Origin: Phytohabitans suffuscus
GTDB taxonomy: Bacteria > Actinomycetota > Actinomycetes > Mycobacteriales > Micromonosporaceae
NCBI RefSeq assembly: GCF_011764565.1
Contig: NZ_AP022871.1
Location: 5,332,320-5,396,319 of the forward strand
Length of the DNA stretch: 64,000 nucleotides
Direction: 5' to 3'
Under the pieces are notes generated by a model. That model ran no database searches. It saw only the letters and a program-made list of their open reading frames with translations, and was not told where the DNA came from. A program made the position numbers and the translations under genes. Shown here one piece after another: positions 9,663 through 18,424 of this stretch. Within the stretch, counting starts at the first letter, position 1, and each line of letters opens with the position of its first letter.

Positions 9663-9826
9663 GGCCTATCTGATGGATCTTCAGCGGGCTGCGGCGGGCC
9701 CAGACGACGACCAACGGCACCGGATGAAAGGCCACATACAACACCGGTATGCGACCTTCCGCCCGGCACCCCTGGACCGCCGCCTGGACCTCGCCTCGCT
9801 CCACCAAGATCCATCAGATAGGCCCT
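9661..9826. mobile_element. MITE-like element with 21-bp perfect terminal inverted repeats
   Basis: AGGGCCTATCTGATGGATCT(T) at 9661-9681 is repeated exactly in inverted orientation at 9806-9826. The outermost bases make a TA on each side (9660-9661 and 9826-9827), consistent with a TA target duplication. The 164-bp body has no open reading frame, so the element cannot move itself and would need a transposase of a TA-targeting family (IS630/mariner or the TA group of IS5). It landed exactly in the TAG stop codon of the preceding gene and recreated it. Confidence 0.85.
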
Positions 9827-9856
9827 AGTGGGCAAGGCTCGTGACATCTAACAGGG

Positions 9857-9883
9857 CCGGCTCCCCGCGACGCGGGGAGCCGG
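9857..9883. terminator. Strong hairpin after the methyltransferase remnant
   Basis: CCGGCTCCCCGC and GCGGGGAGCCGG form a perfect 12-bp stem with a GAC loop. There is no T-run. It lies between the MITE and the next gene and could end transcription from upstream. Confidence 0.55.
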
Positions 9884-9929
9884 ACCCGGAAACGCAGAGG
9901 CGACGATCGACCGGATCAGCAAGGAGGGA

Positions 9930-12032
9930 GTGGAGCGGTACGCGCACGTCTGGGCGCGTGCCGGGGCGTCGCTGGGCTACGTGCCGATGAGCCCGGACGA
10001 GACCGAGCGCATGCTGCACAACCACACCCAGCTGCTGGCCGAGGCGCTGGTGGCCGAGCCGTTCACCACCAAGCCCGCGCACGCGGTCGGCCGGGCGCTC
10101 GTCGACGCGCACTTCACCGCGCCGGAGTTCCTCGACCAGACGCTGCTCACGTTCGGGCGGCGGTTCCTGCGGCTCGTCCTCGTGACGGACGCGCCCAAGG
10201 ACGCCGACCGGGCCGTGGCGCTGCAGGCCGCCCTGGCCGCCGGCTACGCGCGGGCGCTGCGTGACCGCACGTTCACCCAGCAGGAACGGATCGGCCGCGC
10301 GGTCTGGTCGGCGCGCAACCAGATCGAGCAGGATCTGCGGGCCAGCGAGGCCCGCTTCCGGGCGGTCTTCGCGGGCGCGGCGATCGGAATCGGCATCGCC
10401 GACATGGACGGGCGGATCATCGACGTCAACCAGGCGTTCGCCGACATGCTCGGATACAGCGTCGAGGAGATGCGCGAGATCAACGTCGCGGCGCTCTTCT
10501 ACCCGGACGACGCGCCGGGCATGTGGGACGTCTACAAGGAGATGGTCGAGGGCAAGCGCGACGGTGCCCGGATGGAGAAGCGGTACTACCGCAAGGACCG
10601 CACGATCCTCTGGACCGAGCTGGCCGTCTCGCTCATCCGCGACGAGGACGGGCAGCCGCGCTTCACCGTGGCGATGGTCGAGGACATCACCGACCGGTAC
10701 GAGCTGCAGGAGCGGCTGCGCTTCCAAGCGCTGCACGACCCGCTCACCGGGCTGCCCAACCGCACGCTCTTCTTCGAGCGGCTGGCCGCGGTGTTCGACG
10801 GCGCCGCCAGCCGGGTCGGGGTCTGCTTCCTCGACCTCGACGGCTTCAAGGCGGTCAACGACAGCCTCGGCCACTACGTCGGCGACGAGCTGCTGGTCGT
10901 GGTGGCGCGGCGGCTGGCCGCGTCGGTCTCCGCGCGCGGTCACCTCGTGGCGCGGATGGGCGGCGACGAGTTCGTGATCCTGGTCGAGGACTCGGGCGGC
11001 ACCGACGCGGCCATCGAGGTCGCCGAGGCGGCCCTGGCCGCGGTCGCCGAGCCCGTGAAGATCGACTCGCATCAGCCGCTCTCGGTGACCGCCAGCATCG
11101 GCATCGTCGAGCGCCCGGTCCGCGGCACCAGCCCCACCGAGGTGATGAAGGCGGCCGACACCACGCTCTACTGGGCCAAAGCCGACGGGCGTGGGCAGTG
11201 GGCGCTGTTCGACCCGGTGCGCGGTGCGCACCAGCTGGCCCGCGCGGCGCTGGCGGCCGCACTGCCCGGCGCGCTCGACCGGGGTGAGTTCACATTGGAG
11301 TACCAGCCGATCGTGGGCCTGCGGAGCGGGCGGCTGCGCGCGGTCGAGGCGCTGGTGCGGTGGCGGCACCCGGAGCTGGGGATGGTGCCGCCGGACCGGT
11401 TCATCGGGCTCGCCGAGGAGACCGGCATGATCGTCCGACTTGGACGGTGGGTGCTGGAGCAGGCGTGCGTACAGGGCGCGTGGTGGCACCGCGAGTTTCC
11501 GGAGGCGCGCCTCGTGGTGAGCGTCAACCTCGCGGTACGCCAGGCCCACGCGCCCGGCATCGTCGAGGAGGTCGCCGGCGTGCTGGAGCGCACCGGGCTG
11601 CCCGCCGGTCAGCTCCAGCTGGAGCTGACCGAGAGCGCGGTCATGCCGACCGCCGGTGAGCCGGTGCGTTCGCTGCGCGGGCTGGCCGCCACCGGCGTGC
11701 GGATCGCGATCGACGACTTCGGCACCGGCTACTCCAACCTGGCCTACCTGCGGCGGCTGCCGATCCATTCGCTCAAGCTGGCCGGGCCGTTCATCGAAGG
11801 GCTGCGCTCGGGCGACCTCGTCGACTCGGCGAGCATGGCCGACGAGCGGATCGTGGACGCGCTGGTACGGCTGGCGCACGCGCTCGGCCTGACGGTGACG
11901 GCCGAGGCCGTGGAGACGTCCCAGCAGGCGGAGCTGCTGCGGGCGCTGGACTGCGACACCGGGCAGGGACTGCTCTTCGGCGGCGCGACCTCGGCCGACG
12001 ACATCACAGCGCGGTTGCGGTCAACCCGCTGA
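9930..12032 (+). CDS. PAS-GGDEF-EAL cyclic di-GMP protein
   Basis: Predicted bifunctional cyclic-di-GMP synthase/hydrolase of 700 residues, apparently cytoplasmic. The order is: an N-terminal helical region (about 1-130), a PAS sensor domain (about 135-255, NQAFADMLGYSVEEM), a GGDEF domain with intact RMGGDEFVILVE (about 343) after HDPLTGLPNRTLF, and an EAL domain with intact VEALVRW (about 471), NLAVRQ, LELTESAV and DDFGTGYSNL. Both catalytic motifs look functional. The start is uncertain: GTG 9930 is only two bases from AAGGAGG. No better in-frame start codon lies upstream. Nothing nearby indicates its output. Confidence 0.85.
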   Translation: MERYAHVWARAGASLGYVPMSPDETERMLHNHTQLLAEALVAEPFTTKPAHAVGRALVDAHFTAPEFLDQTLLTFGRRFLRLVLVTDAPKDADRAVALQAALAAGYARALRDRTFTQQERIGRAVWSARNQIEQDLRASEARFRAVFAGAAIGIGIADMDGRIIDVNQAFADMLGYSVEEMREINVAALFYPDDAPGMWDVYKEMVEGKRDGARMEKRYYRKDRTILWTELAVSLIRDEDGQPRFTVAMVEDITDRYELQERLRFQALHDPLTGLPNRTLFFERLAAVFDGAASRVGVCFLDLDGFKAVNDSLGHYVGDELLVVVARRLAASVSARGHLVARMGGDEFVILVEDSGGTDAAIEVAEAALAAVAEPVKIDSHQPLSVTASIGIVERPVRGTSPTEVMKAADTTLYWAKADGRGQWALFDPVRGAHQLARAALAAALPGALDRGEFTLEYQPIVGLRSGRLRAVEALVRWRHPELGMVPPDRFIGLAEETGMIVRLGRWVLEQACVQGAWWHREFPEARLVVSVNLAVRQAHAPGIVEEVAGVLERTGLPAGQLQLELTESAVMPTAGEPVRSLRGLAATGVRIAIDDFGTGYSNLAYLRRLPIHSLKLAGPFIEGLRSGDLVDSASMADERIVDALVRLAHALGLTVTAEAVETSQQAELLRALDCDTGQGLLFGGATSADDITARLRSTR

Positions 12033-12142
12033 AGGGGCAGATCTACGCTCCAGGGGTGTCGTGATCGCCGGCTGAGTGGGATGCTGTCGCGTGGTTTGTG
12101 TGGTCTCGTGGAGGTCGGGGCCGCTGCTGGGGGTATTCGGCC

Positions 12143-14170
12143 GTGAGCGGGGATCTGGGGTCGCGTGCTGCGCCGTTGCGCAAGGGCGACCCGACGAAGC
12201 TGGGGCGGTACGAGCTGGTCGGTCGGCTCGGCGAGGGCGGCATGGGCGTCGTCTTCCTCGCCCGCGGCGCCGACGGCCGGCACGTGGCGATCAAGATGAT
12301 CCGGGCCGACCTGGCCGTGGACGAGGAGTTCCGCCGCCGCTTCCGCAGCGAGGTCAACAGGGCGCGGCAGGTGCCGCCCTTCTGCACCGCCGAGGTGCTC
12401 GACGCCGACCCGGACCACGACCGCCCGTACCTCGTGGTCGAGTACGTCGACGGTCCCAGCCTCTCCGCGGTGGTCGCCGAGCGCGGCCCGCTCAGCCCGG
12501 CCAACCTCCACGCGCTCGCCATCGGCGTGGCCACCGCGCTCACCGCCATCCACGGCGCCGGCGTGATCCACCGCGACCTCAAGCCCAGCAACGTGCTGCT
12601 CGCGCTGGGCAGCCCGAAGGTCATCGACTTCGGCATCGCGCGGGCGGTGGAGGCGACCAGCCACCACACGGCGACCAACCAGTGGCTGGGCACCGTGGCA
12701 TACATGGCGCCGGAGCGCTTCGGCGACGACGCCAGCACGGTCGTCACGCCCGCCGCGGACGTCTTCGCCTGGGGCGCCGTGCTGGCGTACGCCGGCACCG
12801 GCCGCACCCCGTTCGGGGCCGAGGCGCCGCCGGTGGTCGCCGCCCGCATCCTGACCCAGCCGCCCGAGCTGACCGGCCTGGTGCCGCCGCTGCGCGACCT
12901 CGTCGAGCGCACGCTCGCCAAGGACCCGGCCGCCCGGCCCACCGCCCGCGAGCTGCTCGACCTGCTCCTGGCCGCCGGCCCGGACCGCCCGCCCGCGGTC
13001 GCCGCCGCGCTGGCCCGCCAGCCCGGCCTGCTGGTCGCGGCCGAGGAGGCGCAGGCGGCCACCGAGCAGCGCCCGGAGCACGCACTGACCGCGGTGGCCG
13101 TGCCGCCCGAGCTGGAGACCGTCGCGGCGGGCTCGACCGAGGTGGCGTCGCAGCCCGCCCCCGCTTCCGCACCGGCCGTCCCCGCCCCGGCTGCCGTCCC
13201 TGCTCCGGCCGCTCCTGCTCCGGCCGCTCCTGCGCCGGCCGTCCCCGTGCTGGCCGCTCCCGCTCCGGCCGTCCCCGCTCCTGCGTCGGCAGCTCCCGCG
13301 CCGGCCGTCCCCGCGCCGGTGGCGGCCGGCGTTCCGCAGGCGTGGTCGGCTCCCACGCCGCAGGTGGCCCCACCACCCTCGCCGCCCGCGCTGGTGCCGC
13401 CTTCACCGCCAGGTCGAGGCGGCAGCCGCTGGGGCCGCTTCGCGAACGTGACGATGGCCCTGGCCGTGCTCGTCACCTCGCTGACCGTGGCCGGCATCGC
13501 GACCGGAGTGCTGCCCTTCGGCGGCGACGGCGGCACCCCCTCCGGCGCGGCCTCCACGCCCACCGCCACCGTCACCTCGCCGCCGGCGCCCACCCCGTCC
13601 GCGACCCTGCGGCCCAGCGAGCTGGTAGCCCAGGACCCGCTGACCGAGCCCCGGCTGTGGCAGCTCCGCGAAGACGAGGCGCAGCTCACCACCTGCACGT
13701 TCGAGGACGCGCTGGTGGTCACCCGCGCCAAGCAGGGCCCGTACCGCTGTCCCGGCCCGATGGACCAGCTCACCGACTTCTCGATGTCCGTGGACGTGCG
13801 CCTACACTCACCGGGCGCCTGCGCCGCGATGTGGTTCCGCTTCGTGGCCGCCGCCGGCTACATCGTGCGCGTCTGCCCCGAGGGCTTCTACGTGGGCACC
13901 CACGGCGTCGGCGACGGCACGACCGTGCGCGTGCTGCGCACGATGCCGTTCACCACGCCGATCCCGCTCGACACCACGACCCGCGTCGGAGTCTCGACGC
14001 AGGGCACGACGATCGCCCTGGAACGCGACGGCCAGCAGGTCGGCACGGTGCAGGACACGACGTTCCGCGAGGGCCGCGTGGTGCTCGGCATCTACCCCGA
14101 GACCCCCGACCACGAGCCGCCCTTCACGGTCGCCTTCAACAACGTCGAGGTCCGCTCCTTCGCCAGCTAG
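12143..14170 (+). CDS. Membrane Ser/Thr protein kinase with extracellular sensor domain
   Basis: PknB-type (Hanks) kinase, 675 residues from GTG 12143. The kinase domain spans about 27-285: glycine loop GRLGEGGMGVVFLA, ATP-binding Lys in HVAIKMI, catalytic HRDLKPSNVLL (about 142), IDFGIARA and YMAPERFG. A long Pro/Ala-rich linker (about 345-420, with near-repeats of CTCCGGCCGTCCC type DNA) leads to one membrane segment (MALAVLVTSLTVAGIATGVL, about 435-455). A secreted C-terminal domain of about 200 residues follows (FSMSVDVRLHSPGACAAMWF ... IALERDGQQVGTV), resembling concanavalin-like DUF1080-type beta-sandwiches. It presumably senses an external ligand. It ends just before a repeat island. 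The start was chosen to include only the conserved GDLGSRAAPLRKGDP region. Confidence 0.85.
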   Translation: MSGDLGSRAAPLRKGDPTKLGRYELVGRLGEGGMGVVFLARGADGRHVAIKMIRADLAVDEEFRRRFRSEVNRARQVPPFCTAEVLDADPDHDRPYLVVEYVDGPSLSAVVAERGPLSPANLHALAIGVATALTAIHGAGVIHRDLKPSNVLLALGSPKVIDFGIARAVEATSHHTATNQWLGTVAYMAPERFGDDASTVVTPAADVFAWGAVLAYAGTGRTPFGAEAPPVVAARILTQPPELTGLVPPLRDLVERTLAKDPAARPTARELLDLLLAAGPDRPPAVAAALARQPGLLVAAEEAQAATEQRPEHALTAVAVPPELETVAAGSTEVASQPAPASAPAVPAPAAVPAPAAPAPAAPAPAVPVLAAPAPAVPAPASAAPAPAVPAPVAAGVPQAWSAPTPQVAPPPSPPALVPPSPPGRGGSRWGRFANVTMALAVLVTSLTVAGIATGVLPFGGDGGTPSGAASTPTATVTSPPAPTPSATLRPSELVAQDPLTEPRLWQLREDEAQLTTCTFEDALVVTRAKQGPYRCPGPMDQLTDFSMSVDVRLHSPGACAAMWFRFVAAAGYIVRVCPEGFYVGTHGVGDGTTVRVLRTMPFTTPIPLDTTTRVGVSTQGTTIALERDGQQVGTVQDTTFREGRVVLGIYPETPDHEPPFTVAFNNVEVRSFAS

Positions 14171-14193
14171 CCCAACCCTTCAAAGACATTCGG

Positions 14194-14249
14194 GCTACCG
14201 CGACGCCCGTCGTGGTCCGGACCGTTGCTCCCGCGGCCTCACCCTCCGC
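14194..14249 (+). repeat. 56-bp gene-end repeat, copy 1
   Basis: Begins GCTACCGCGACG and ends CACCCTCCGC. It starts 24 bp after the stop of the kinase gene, in the gene's orientation. It differs from copy 3 at 3 of 56 positions. It holds the palindrome GGTCCGGACC. Confidence 0.85.
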
Positions 14250-14660
14250 GTTTCACCACCCCGCCGGCGGCCCGCTTCCTGCCCGATCTGTCCGCCCGCA
14301 GCGGCGACCGCCGTCCACGATCCATGGAGCTTCCGGGGTTGGGGTGACACTGTTCGTCCGGATTGGTGGTCCGGTGGGCGATCAACCCCGGACGTTGGGG
14401 TCGAGCTGCCACGATGTCCGTCTTGGTGCGGACCCGTTGGGATGCGTTCCCGCGTGGCCTCACCGGGCCGGGTGTGCCGGCCCACCGGGATCACACCGCG
14501 CCGGACCCCGAGCGCGACGCGCGATCCGCTCGGCCCTCGACCCCGAAAGCTCGGTAGCGCCAGGGGTCGTTCACCGCTGACCCACCAATGTGGACAGACC
14601 CGGTCCTACAGTAAGCGGACAAATCAGCAGGAAGCGGTCCGTCCACAGTGACCTCCTGGC

Positions 14661-14710
14661 GGATCGTGGTACGGATCCGCCCCTCTGGGGGCTGTTTCAT
14701 ACCACGATCC
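14661..14710. repeat. Nested hairpin repeat (type 2), island A
   Basis: Outer arms GGATCGTGGTA and TACCACGATCC pair perfectly (11 bp). An inner GCCCC/GGGGC hairpin lies between them. The 48-bp core differs from the copy at 56245-56292 at a single base. Its size and structure resemble REP/BIME-type intergenic elements. Confidence 0.8.
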
Positions 14711-14734
14711 GCGGGCGAGGGCTGCGCGGGTGGC

Positions 14735-14774
14735 GCTCTGAAGCTGGGCGCGTCGGTGCGCCCAGCTTCAGAGC
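14735..14774. repeat. 17-bp-stem hairpin (type 3), island A
   Basis: GCTCTGAAGCTGGGCGC and its exact reverse complement enclose the loop GTCGGT. A degenerate copy with the same loop lies at 56469-56508. It could act as a terminator for either convergent transcript, though there is no T-run. Confidence 0.75.
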
Positions 14775-14832
14775 TTCGCGCGAGCTACCCGTGCGGCGGT
14801 GCCGCGGGTGGGGTGGCTGTGGTTGTGGACCC

Positions 14833-14888
14833 GCGGAGGGTGAGGTGGCGGGAGCAACGGTCTGGACCACCGCGGACGTCGCGGCAGC
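14833..14888 (-). repeat. 56-bp gene-end repeat, copy 2 (inverted)
   Basis: Reverse-strand copy with 4 mismatches to copy 3. Read on the minus strand it starts 37 bp beyond the stop of the membrane-protein gene, so again it follows a gene end in the sense direction. Confidence 0.85.
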
Positions 14889-14925
14889 TCGAAGCTCCTT
14901 GGTCTGGGTCGGCCCCAAACGGTTT

Positions 14926-15852
14926 CTAGTTGTAGAACATCGTGGGGAACCAGCCGAAGCCGAAGATGGACGGCACGCGGACGTCCCAGTAGACGACGGT
15001 GAAGACGCCGAGTGCTATCAGGAGGGCGCCGGAGACGGTGGCGGTGCGGCGTGGGGTGGCGGACAGCCAGGTCAGGAAGCGGCCGCGGGTGAGCGCCACC
15101 AGCAGCGCGAAGAGGGCGGTGACGATGACGATGTTGCCCAGCGACTGCAGGATGAACGCGCCCGCGCCGTAGAGCGGGTTTCCGGTGTCGGCGGCCCAGT
15201 GGAAGAGCTTGTTGAAGAGGGGGTACGGGCGGCCGATCAGGAAGCCGCCGATGAGCGCGCCCAGCGTCACCACGCGGGCGGTCGGGCGGCCGGCGAAGAT
15301 GTCGGGGAGCGTGCCGAGCGCGGCCAGGCCGAGGTAGGTCAGCGCGAGTCCGATGATGCCGAAGACCACCGAGGACTGGATGATGCGGACCGGCATGTCG
15401 CCGACCGTCCCGGTGGAGAGCTGGGGGAGGCGGTCGCCGAGCAGCACGCCGACGAAGCCGTACACGGCCGAGACCGCGACCATGCCGGCGGTGAGGTACG
15501 CGACGGGGCGCAGGATCCCGCGCATCGCGGAGCCTGAAGGGCTGGCCTGGCTCATCGGGCCGATCGAGGCGGCCATCGCGATGTTGCAGGCGGTGAAGGT
15601 GCCGGCGAGGCCGGACACGAACGCGAAGAGCAGGCCGGCGGCGGTGCCGGCGATCGCGGTCTCCTTGGCGTCGTGGCCGAGCAGCGTGTTGGCGACGTTG
15701 TCCCCGATCGTCGAGTCGACGAACTCGTAGGACCAGAGCACGGCGAGCGCGATGCCCGCGAGGACGCTGAACAGGATGATGCGGCCGCTGCGCTGCGGTC
15801 GCTCGCTTCCGGTATCGGTGGTGGGAACGCGAACTGCTGGCGTGGCGGTCAT
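14926..15852 (-). CDS. Polytopic membrane protein of unknown function
   Basis: A 308-residue integral membrane protein from the ATG at 15852. I count about eight hydrophobic segments, e.g. IILFSVLAGIALAVLWSY, TAIAGTAAGLLFAFVSGLAG, SSVVFGIIGLALTYLGLAAL and NIVIVTALFALLVALTRG. TFTACNIAMAASIGPM and GRPYPLFNKLFHWAAD are distinctive conserved-looking stretches. The overall pattern is reminiscent of DsbD/CcdA-like membrane proteins, but I cannot confirm this and no CxxC pair is evident. It is transcribed leftward toward repeat island A; the next gene upstream ends 52 bp before its start, so the two may be co-transcribed. Confidence 0.7.
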   Translation of the reverse strand: MTATPAVRVPTTDTGSERPQRSGRIILFSVLAGIALAVLWSYEFVDSTIGDNVANTLLGHDAKETAIAGTAAGLLFAFVSGLAGTFTACNIAMAASIGPMSQASPSGSAMRGILRPVAYLTAGMVAVSAVYGFVGVLLGDRLPQLSTGTVGDMPVRIIQSSVVFGIIGLALTYLGLAALGTLPDIFAGRPTARVVTLGALIGGFLIGRPYPLFNKLFHWAADTGNPLYGAGAFILQSLGNIVIVTALFALLVALTRGRFLTWLSATPRRTATVSGALLIALGVFTVVYWDVRVPSIFGFGWFPTMFYN

Positions 15853-15904
15853 GAGGATACTAAACGCGAACCCAACTCGCGTATCATCTTCGAGCTTGCG
15901 AAGC

Positions 15905-18317
15905 TCAGGCGCCGCGGACGCGGGCGTTGGCCGGGTCGTAGAGCGGGTCGGCGCGGACCTCGGCGCTCTGCCAGGTGCCGAAGACGCCCACCTCGACCTT
16001 CGCACCGACCTCCACAGTGGACGGAAGGTAGGCGTACGCGATGGAGGCGCCGACCCGGTAGCCGTAGCCGCCGGAGGTGACGCGGCCGCACGGGCGGCCG
16101 TCGACGCGGACCGGCTCGGTGCCGAGGCAGACCGTGCGCGGGTCGTCGAGCACCAGGCAGCGCAGGCGGCGCCGCGGCCCACCCGCCGCACGGGCGGCCA
16201 GCAGCGCGTCGCGGCCGAGGAAGTCGGGCTTGTCGATCCGTACCGCGAACGACAGGCCGGCCTCGTCCGGCGTGGTCTCCGGGGTGATGTCCGAGCCCCA
16301 GACGCGGTACCCCTTCTCCAGCCGCATCGCGTCGATGGCCCGGTAGCCGGCGGGCGCCAGCCCGGACGGGGCGCCGGCCGACAGCAGCAGGTCCCACAGC
16401 GTCAGCGTGTACTCGGTGGGCGCGTAGAGCTCCCAGCCGTACTCGCCGACGAACGTGACCCGCTGGGCGAGCACCGGCACCGGGCCGACGGTCAGCCGCC
16501 GCGCCCGCATGAAGCGGAAGTCGAGCGCCTCGTCGACCAGCGGCCGCAGGACCTCGCGGGCGGCGGGGCCCCAGAGGCACAGGCAGCCGTACGCGCCGGT
16601 GACGTCCTCGACGCCGACCCCCTCGGGCGCGTGGCGGCGCAGCCAGGCCAGGTCGCGTACGCCGGAGGCGGTGCTCGTCACGACCCGGAAGTGTGCCTCG
16701 CCCAGCCGGGTGACGGTGAGGTCGGCCTCGATGCCGGCGCGGGCGTTGAGCAGCTGGGTGTACACCACCGTCCCCACTGGACGGTCCACGTCGGCGGCGC
16801 ACATCCGCTGCAGGAACGAGACCGGCCCGTGTACGTCGAGCTTCGCGAAGGACGACTGGTCGAACAGTCCCGCCGCGTCCGCCGTCGCGCGGCACTCCGC
16901 CTCGATGGCCGGCGACCACACGTGTCCGGCCCAGCCGGCCGGCCGGGGCGCCGAGGGCACGAAGCCGGGCGGCTCGCCGAACCAGTTGACCCGCTCCCAG
17001 CCGGCCTTCTCGCCGAGCGAACCGCGGAGCGGCTCCAGCCGGGGCCAGGTCGCGGAGCGGCGCAATGGGCGGCCGGCGGACCATTCCGTGTACGGGTACA
17101 CGACGTCGTAGTAGCGGGAGTACGCGTCGAGAGCCTTGGCGGTGGCCCACGAACGGCTCGCCGCGTGCCCGCCGAAGCGCCGGATGTCCATGTGGGACAC
17201 GTCGAACTCCGGCTGGCCGTCCACAATCCACTCCGCCAGCACCTTGCCGACCCCGCCGGCCGCCGCGAGCCCGTGCACGCAGAATCCCGCCGCCACCCAG
17301 AAGCCGCCGACCGAGGTCTCGCCGAGCAGGAACTCGCCGTCCGGGGTGAACGCCTCCGGCCCGTGCACCACCCGTTCGAACCCGGCCTGCCGCAGGGCCG
17401 GCACGCGGCGGCGGGCGTTGGCCCAGGACTCCTCGAACCTGGGCAGGTCGGGCGGGAAGAGCGTGCGGGCGGTCGCCAGCGGTGCCTCGCCCCCGGCCGG
17501 CCAGCACACCTGCGGGGTGCGGATGTAGCCGCCGACCAGCAGCCCGTCGCCCTCGCCCCGGAAGTAGACGATGTGGTCCGGGTCGCGCACCGTGGGGATG
17601 CTCGGCAGGTCCGGCGCCTCCAGCGGGACGAGACCACGTACTGGTGCTTGATCGGCACGATCGGGATGGCGACCCCGGCGAGCCGCCCCACGTGTCCGGC
17701 CGCCGCGCCGGCCGCGTCCACCACGACCTCGGTGGCGATCCGCCCCTGGCCGGTCCGCACCGCGCGCACCCGGCCGCCCTCCACCTCGATCCCGGTGACC
17801 CGTACCCCGGTGTGGATCTCGACGCCGAGCTGGCGCGCGCCGGCCGCGAGCGCCGCGGCGAGCGGCTCGGGGCGCAGGTAGCCGTCGCCGGGCAGCCAAC
17901 CGGCGGCCCGCACGTCGGAGACGTCCAGCAACGGCAGCCGCGCCTGGGCCTCGCCGGGGAGAGCAGCTCCATCTCCAGGCCGTACGTCGTCGCGGCGCTG
18001 ACCTGCCGCAGCAGCTCCTCCTCGCGTTCCGGCGTGGTGGCCAGCCGCAGCCCGCCGACGCCCCGCCAGCCGGGGTCCAGCCCGGTGCGTTCGCGCAGCT
18101 CGGCGTAGAGCGACGAGGAGTACATGATCATGCGGGTCTGGCTGATGGTGGAGCGGAGCTGGCCGACGAACCCGGCCGAGTGCCAGGTCGTGCCCTCGGT
18201 CAGCTCGTGCTGCTCCAGCAGCACCACGTCGGTCCAGCCGAGCCGGGCCAGGTGGTACGCGATGCTGCACCCGGCGACGCCGCCGCCCACCACGACCACT
18301 CGCGCATCAGTCCGCAC
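15905..18317 (-). CDS. FAD-dependent oxidoreductase with C-terminal GcvT domain (dimethylglycine/sarcosine dehydrogenase type); two one-base breaks
   Basis: Flavoprotein that would oxidatively remove an N-methyl group and pass it to tetrahydrofolate. The N-terminal DAO domain has the dinucleotide motif VVVVGGGVAGCSIAYHLARLG and GTTWHSAGFVGQLRS, which is near the flavin in this family. The middle carries DHIVYFRGEGDGLLVGGY. The C-terminal half is an aminomethyltransferase (GcvT) domain: LFDQSSFAKLDVHGP, FVGEYGWELYAPTE and AIDAMRLEKGYRVWGSDITPETTP. Frame is lost near 17950-17960 and near 17628-17636. Adding one base at each gives 804 residues, normal for the family. GTG 18317 is the start. A GntR-type operator lies 20 bp upstream. 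It faces the kinase/permease operon and probably belongs to the same amine pathway. Confidence 0.83.
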
Positions 18318-18337
18318 ACGTGAGTCGTATCACCTAA

Positions 18338-18350
18338 TTGGTCAGACCAA
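18338..18350. promoter_or_regulatory. FadR/GntR-type operator
   Basis: TTGGTCAGACCAA is a perfect palindrome matching the TGGT-n3-ACCA pattern bound by FadR-subfamily GntR regulators. It lies between the oxidoreductase and the divergent kinase-permease-regulator operon, whose third gene encodes such a regulator. Autoregulation and control of both operons are likely. Confidence 0.7.
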
Positions 18351-18424
18351 AAGAGCTGAGCGGCTACTCAAAACTTAACCTGGCGTGTATTGACGCTTCT
18401 CAGCCGGCGGGCTGAAACTCAGCC

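Larger units (their letters stand above)
14171..14925. other. Gene-free repeat island A between convergent genes
   Basis: I see no credible protein gene in this 755-bp stretch. It is bounded by inverted copies of a 56-bp repeat. Inside, in order, are a segment shared with island B (AGGAAGCGGTC...CCACAGTGACCT, about 14629-14653), a nested hairpin (14661-14710), a 17-bp-stem hairpin (14735-14774) and CGCGGGTGGGGTGGCTGTG (about 14805-14823). The same modules occur in the same order in the island at 55665-56785, which also lies between convergent genes. Confidence 0.75.

Noticed and set aside
13170..13340. Repeat-like GCTCCGGCCGTCCC units in the kinase gene as a mobile repeat
   Set aside because: They encode the usual Pro/Ala linker between kinase domain and membrane segment and are imperfect; codon bias alone explains them.
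14195..14651. Short open frames within repeat island A
   Set aside because: No ribosome sites, no recognisable domains, and the frames cross repeat boundaries that are shared with island B in other frames.
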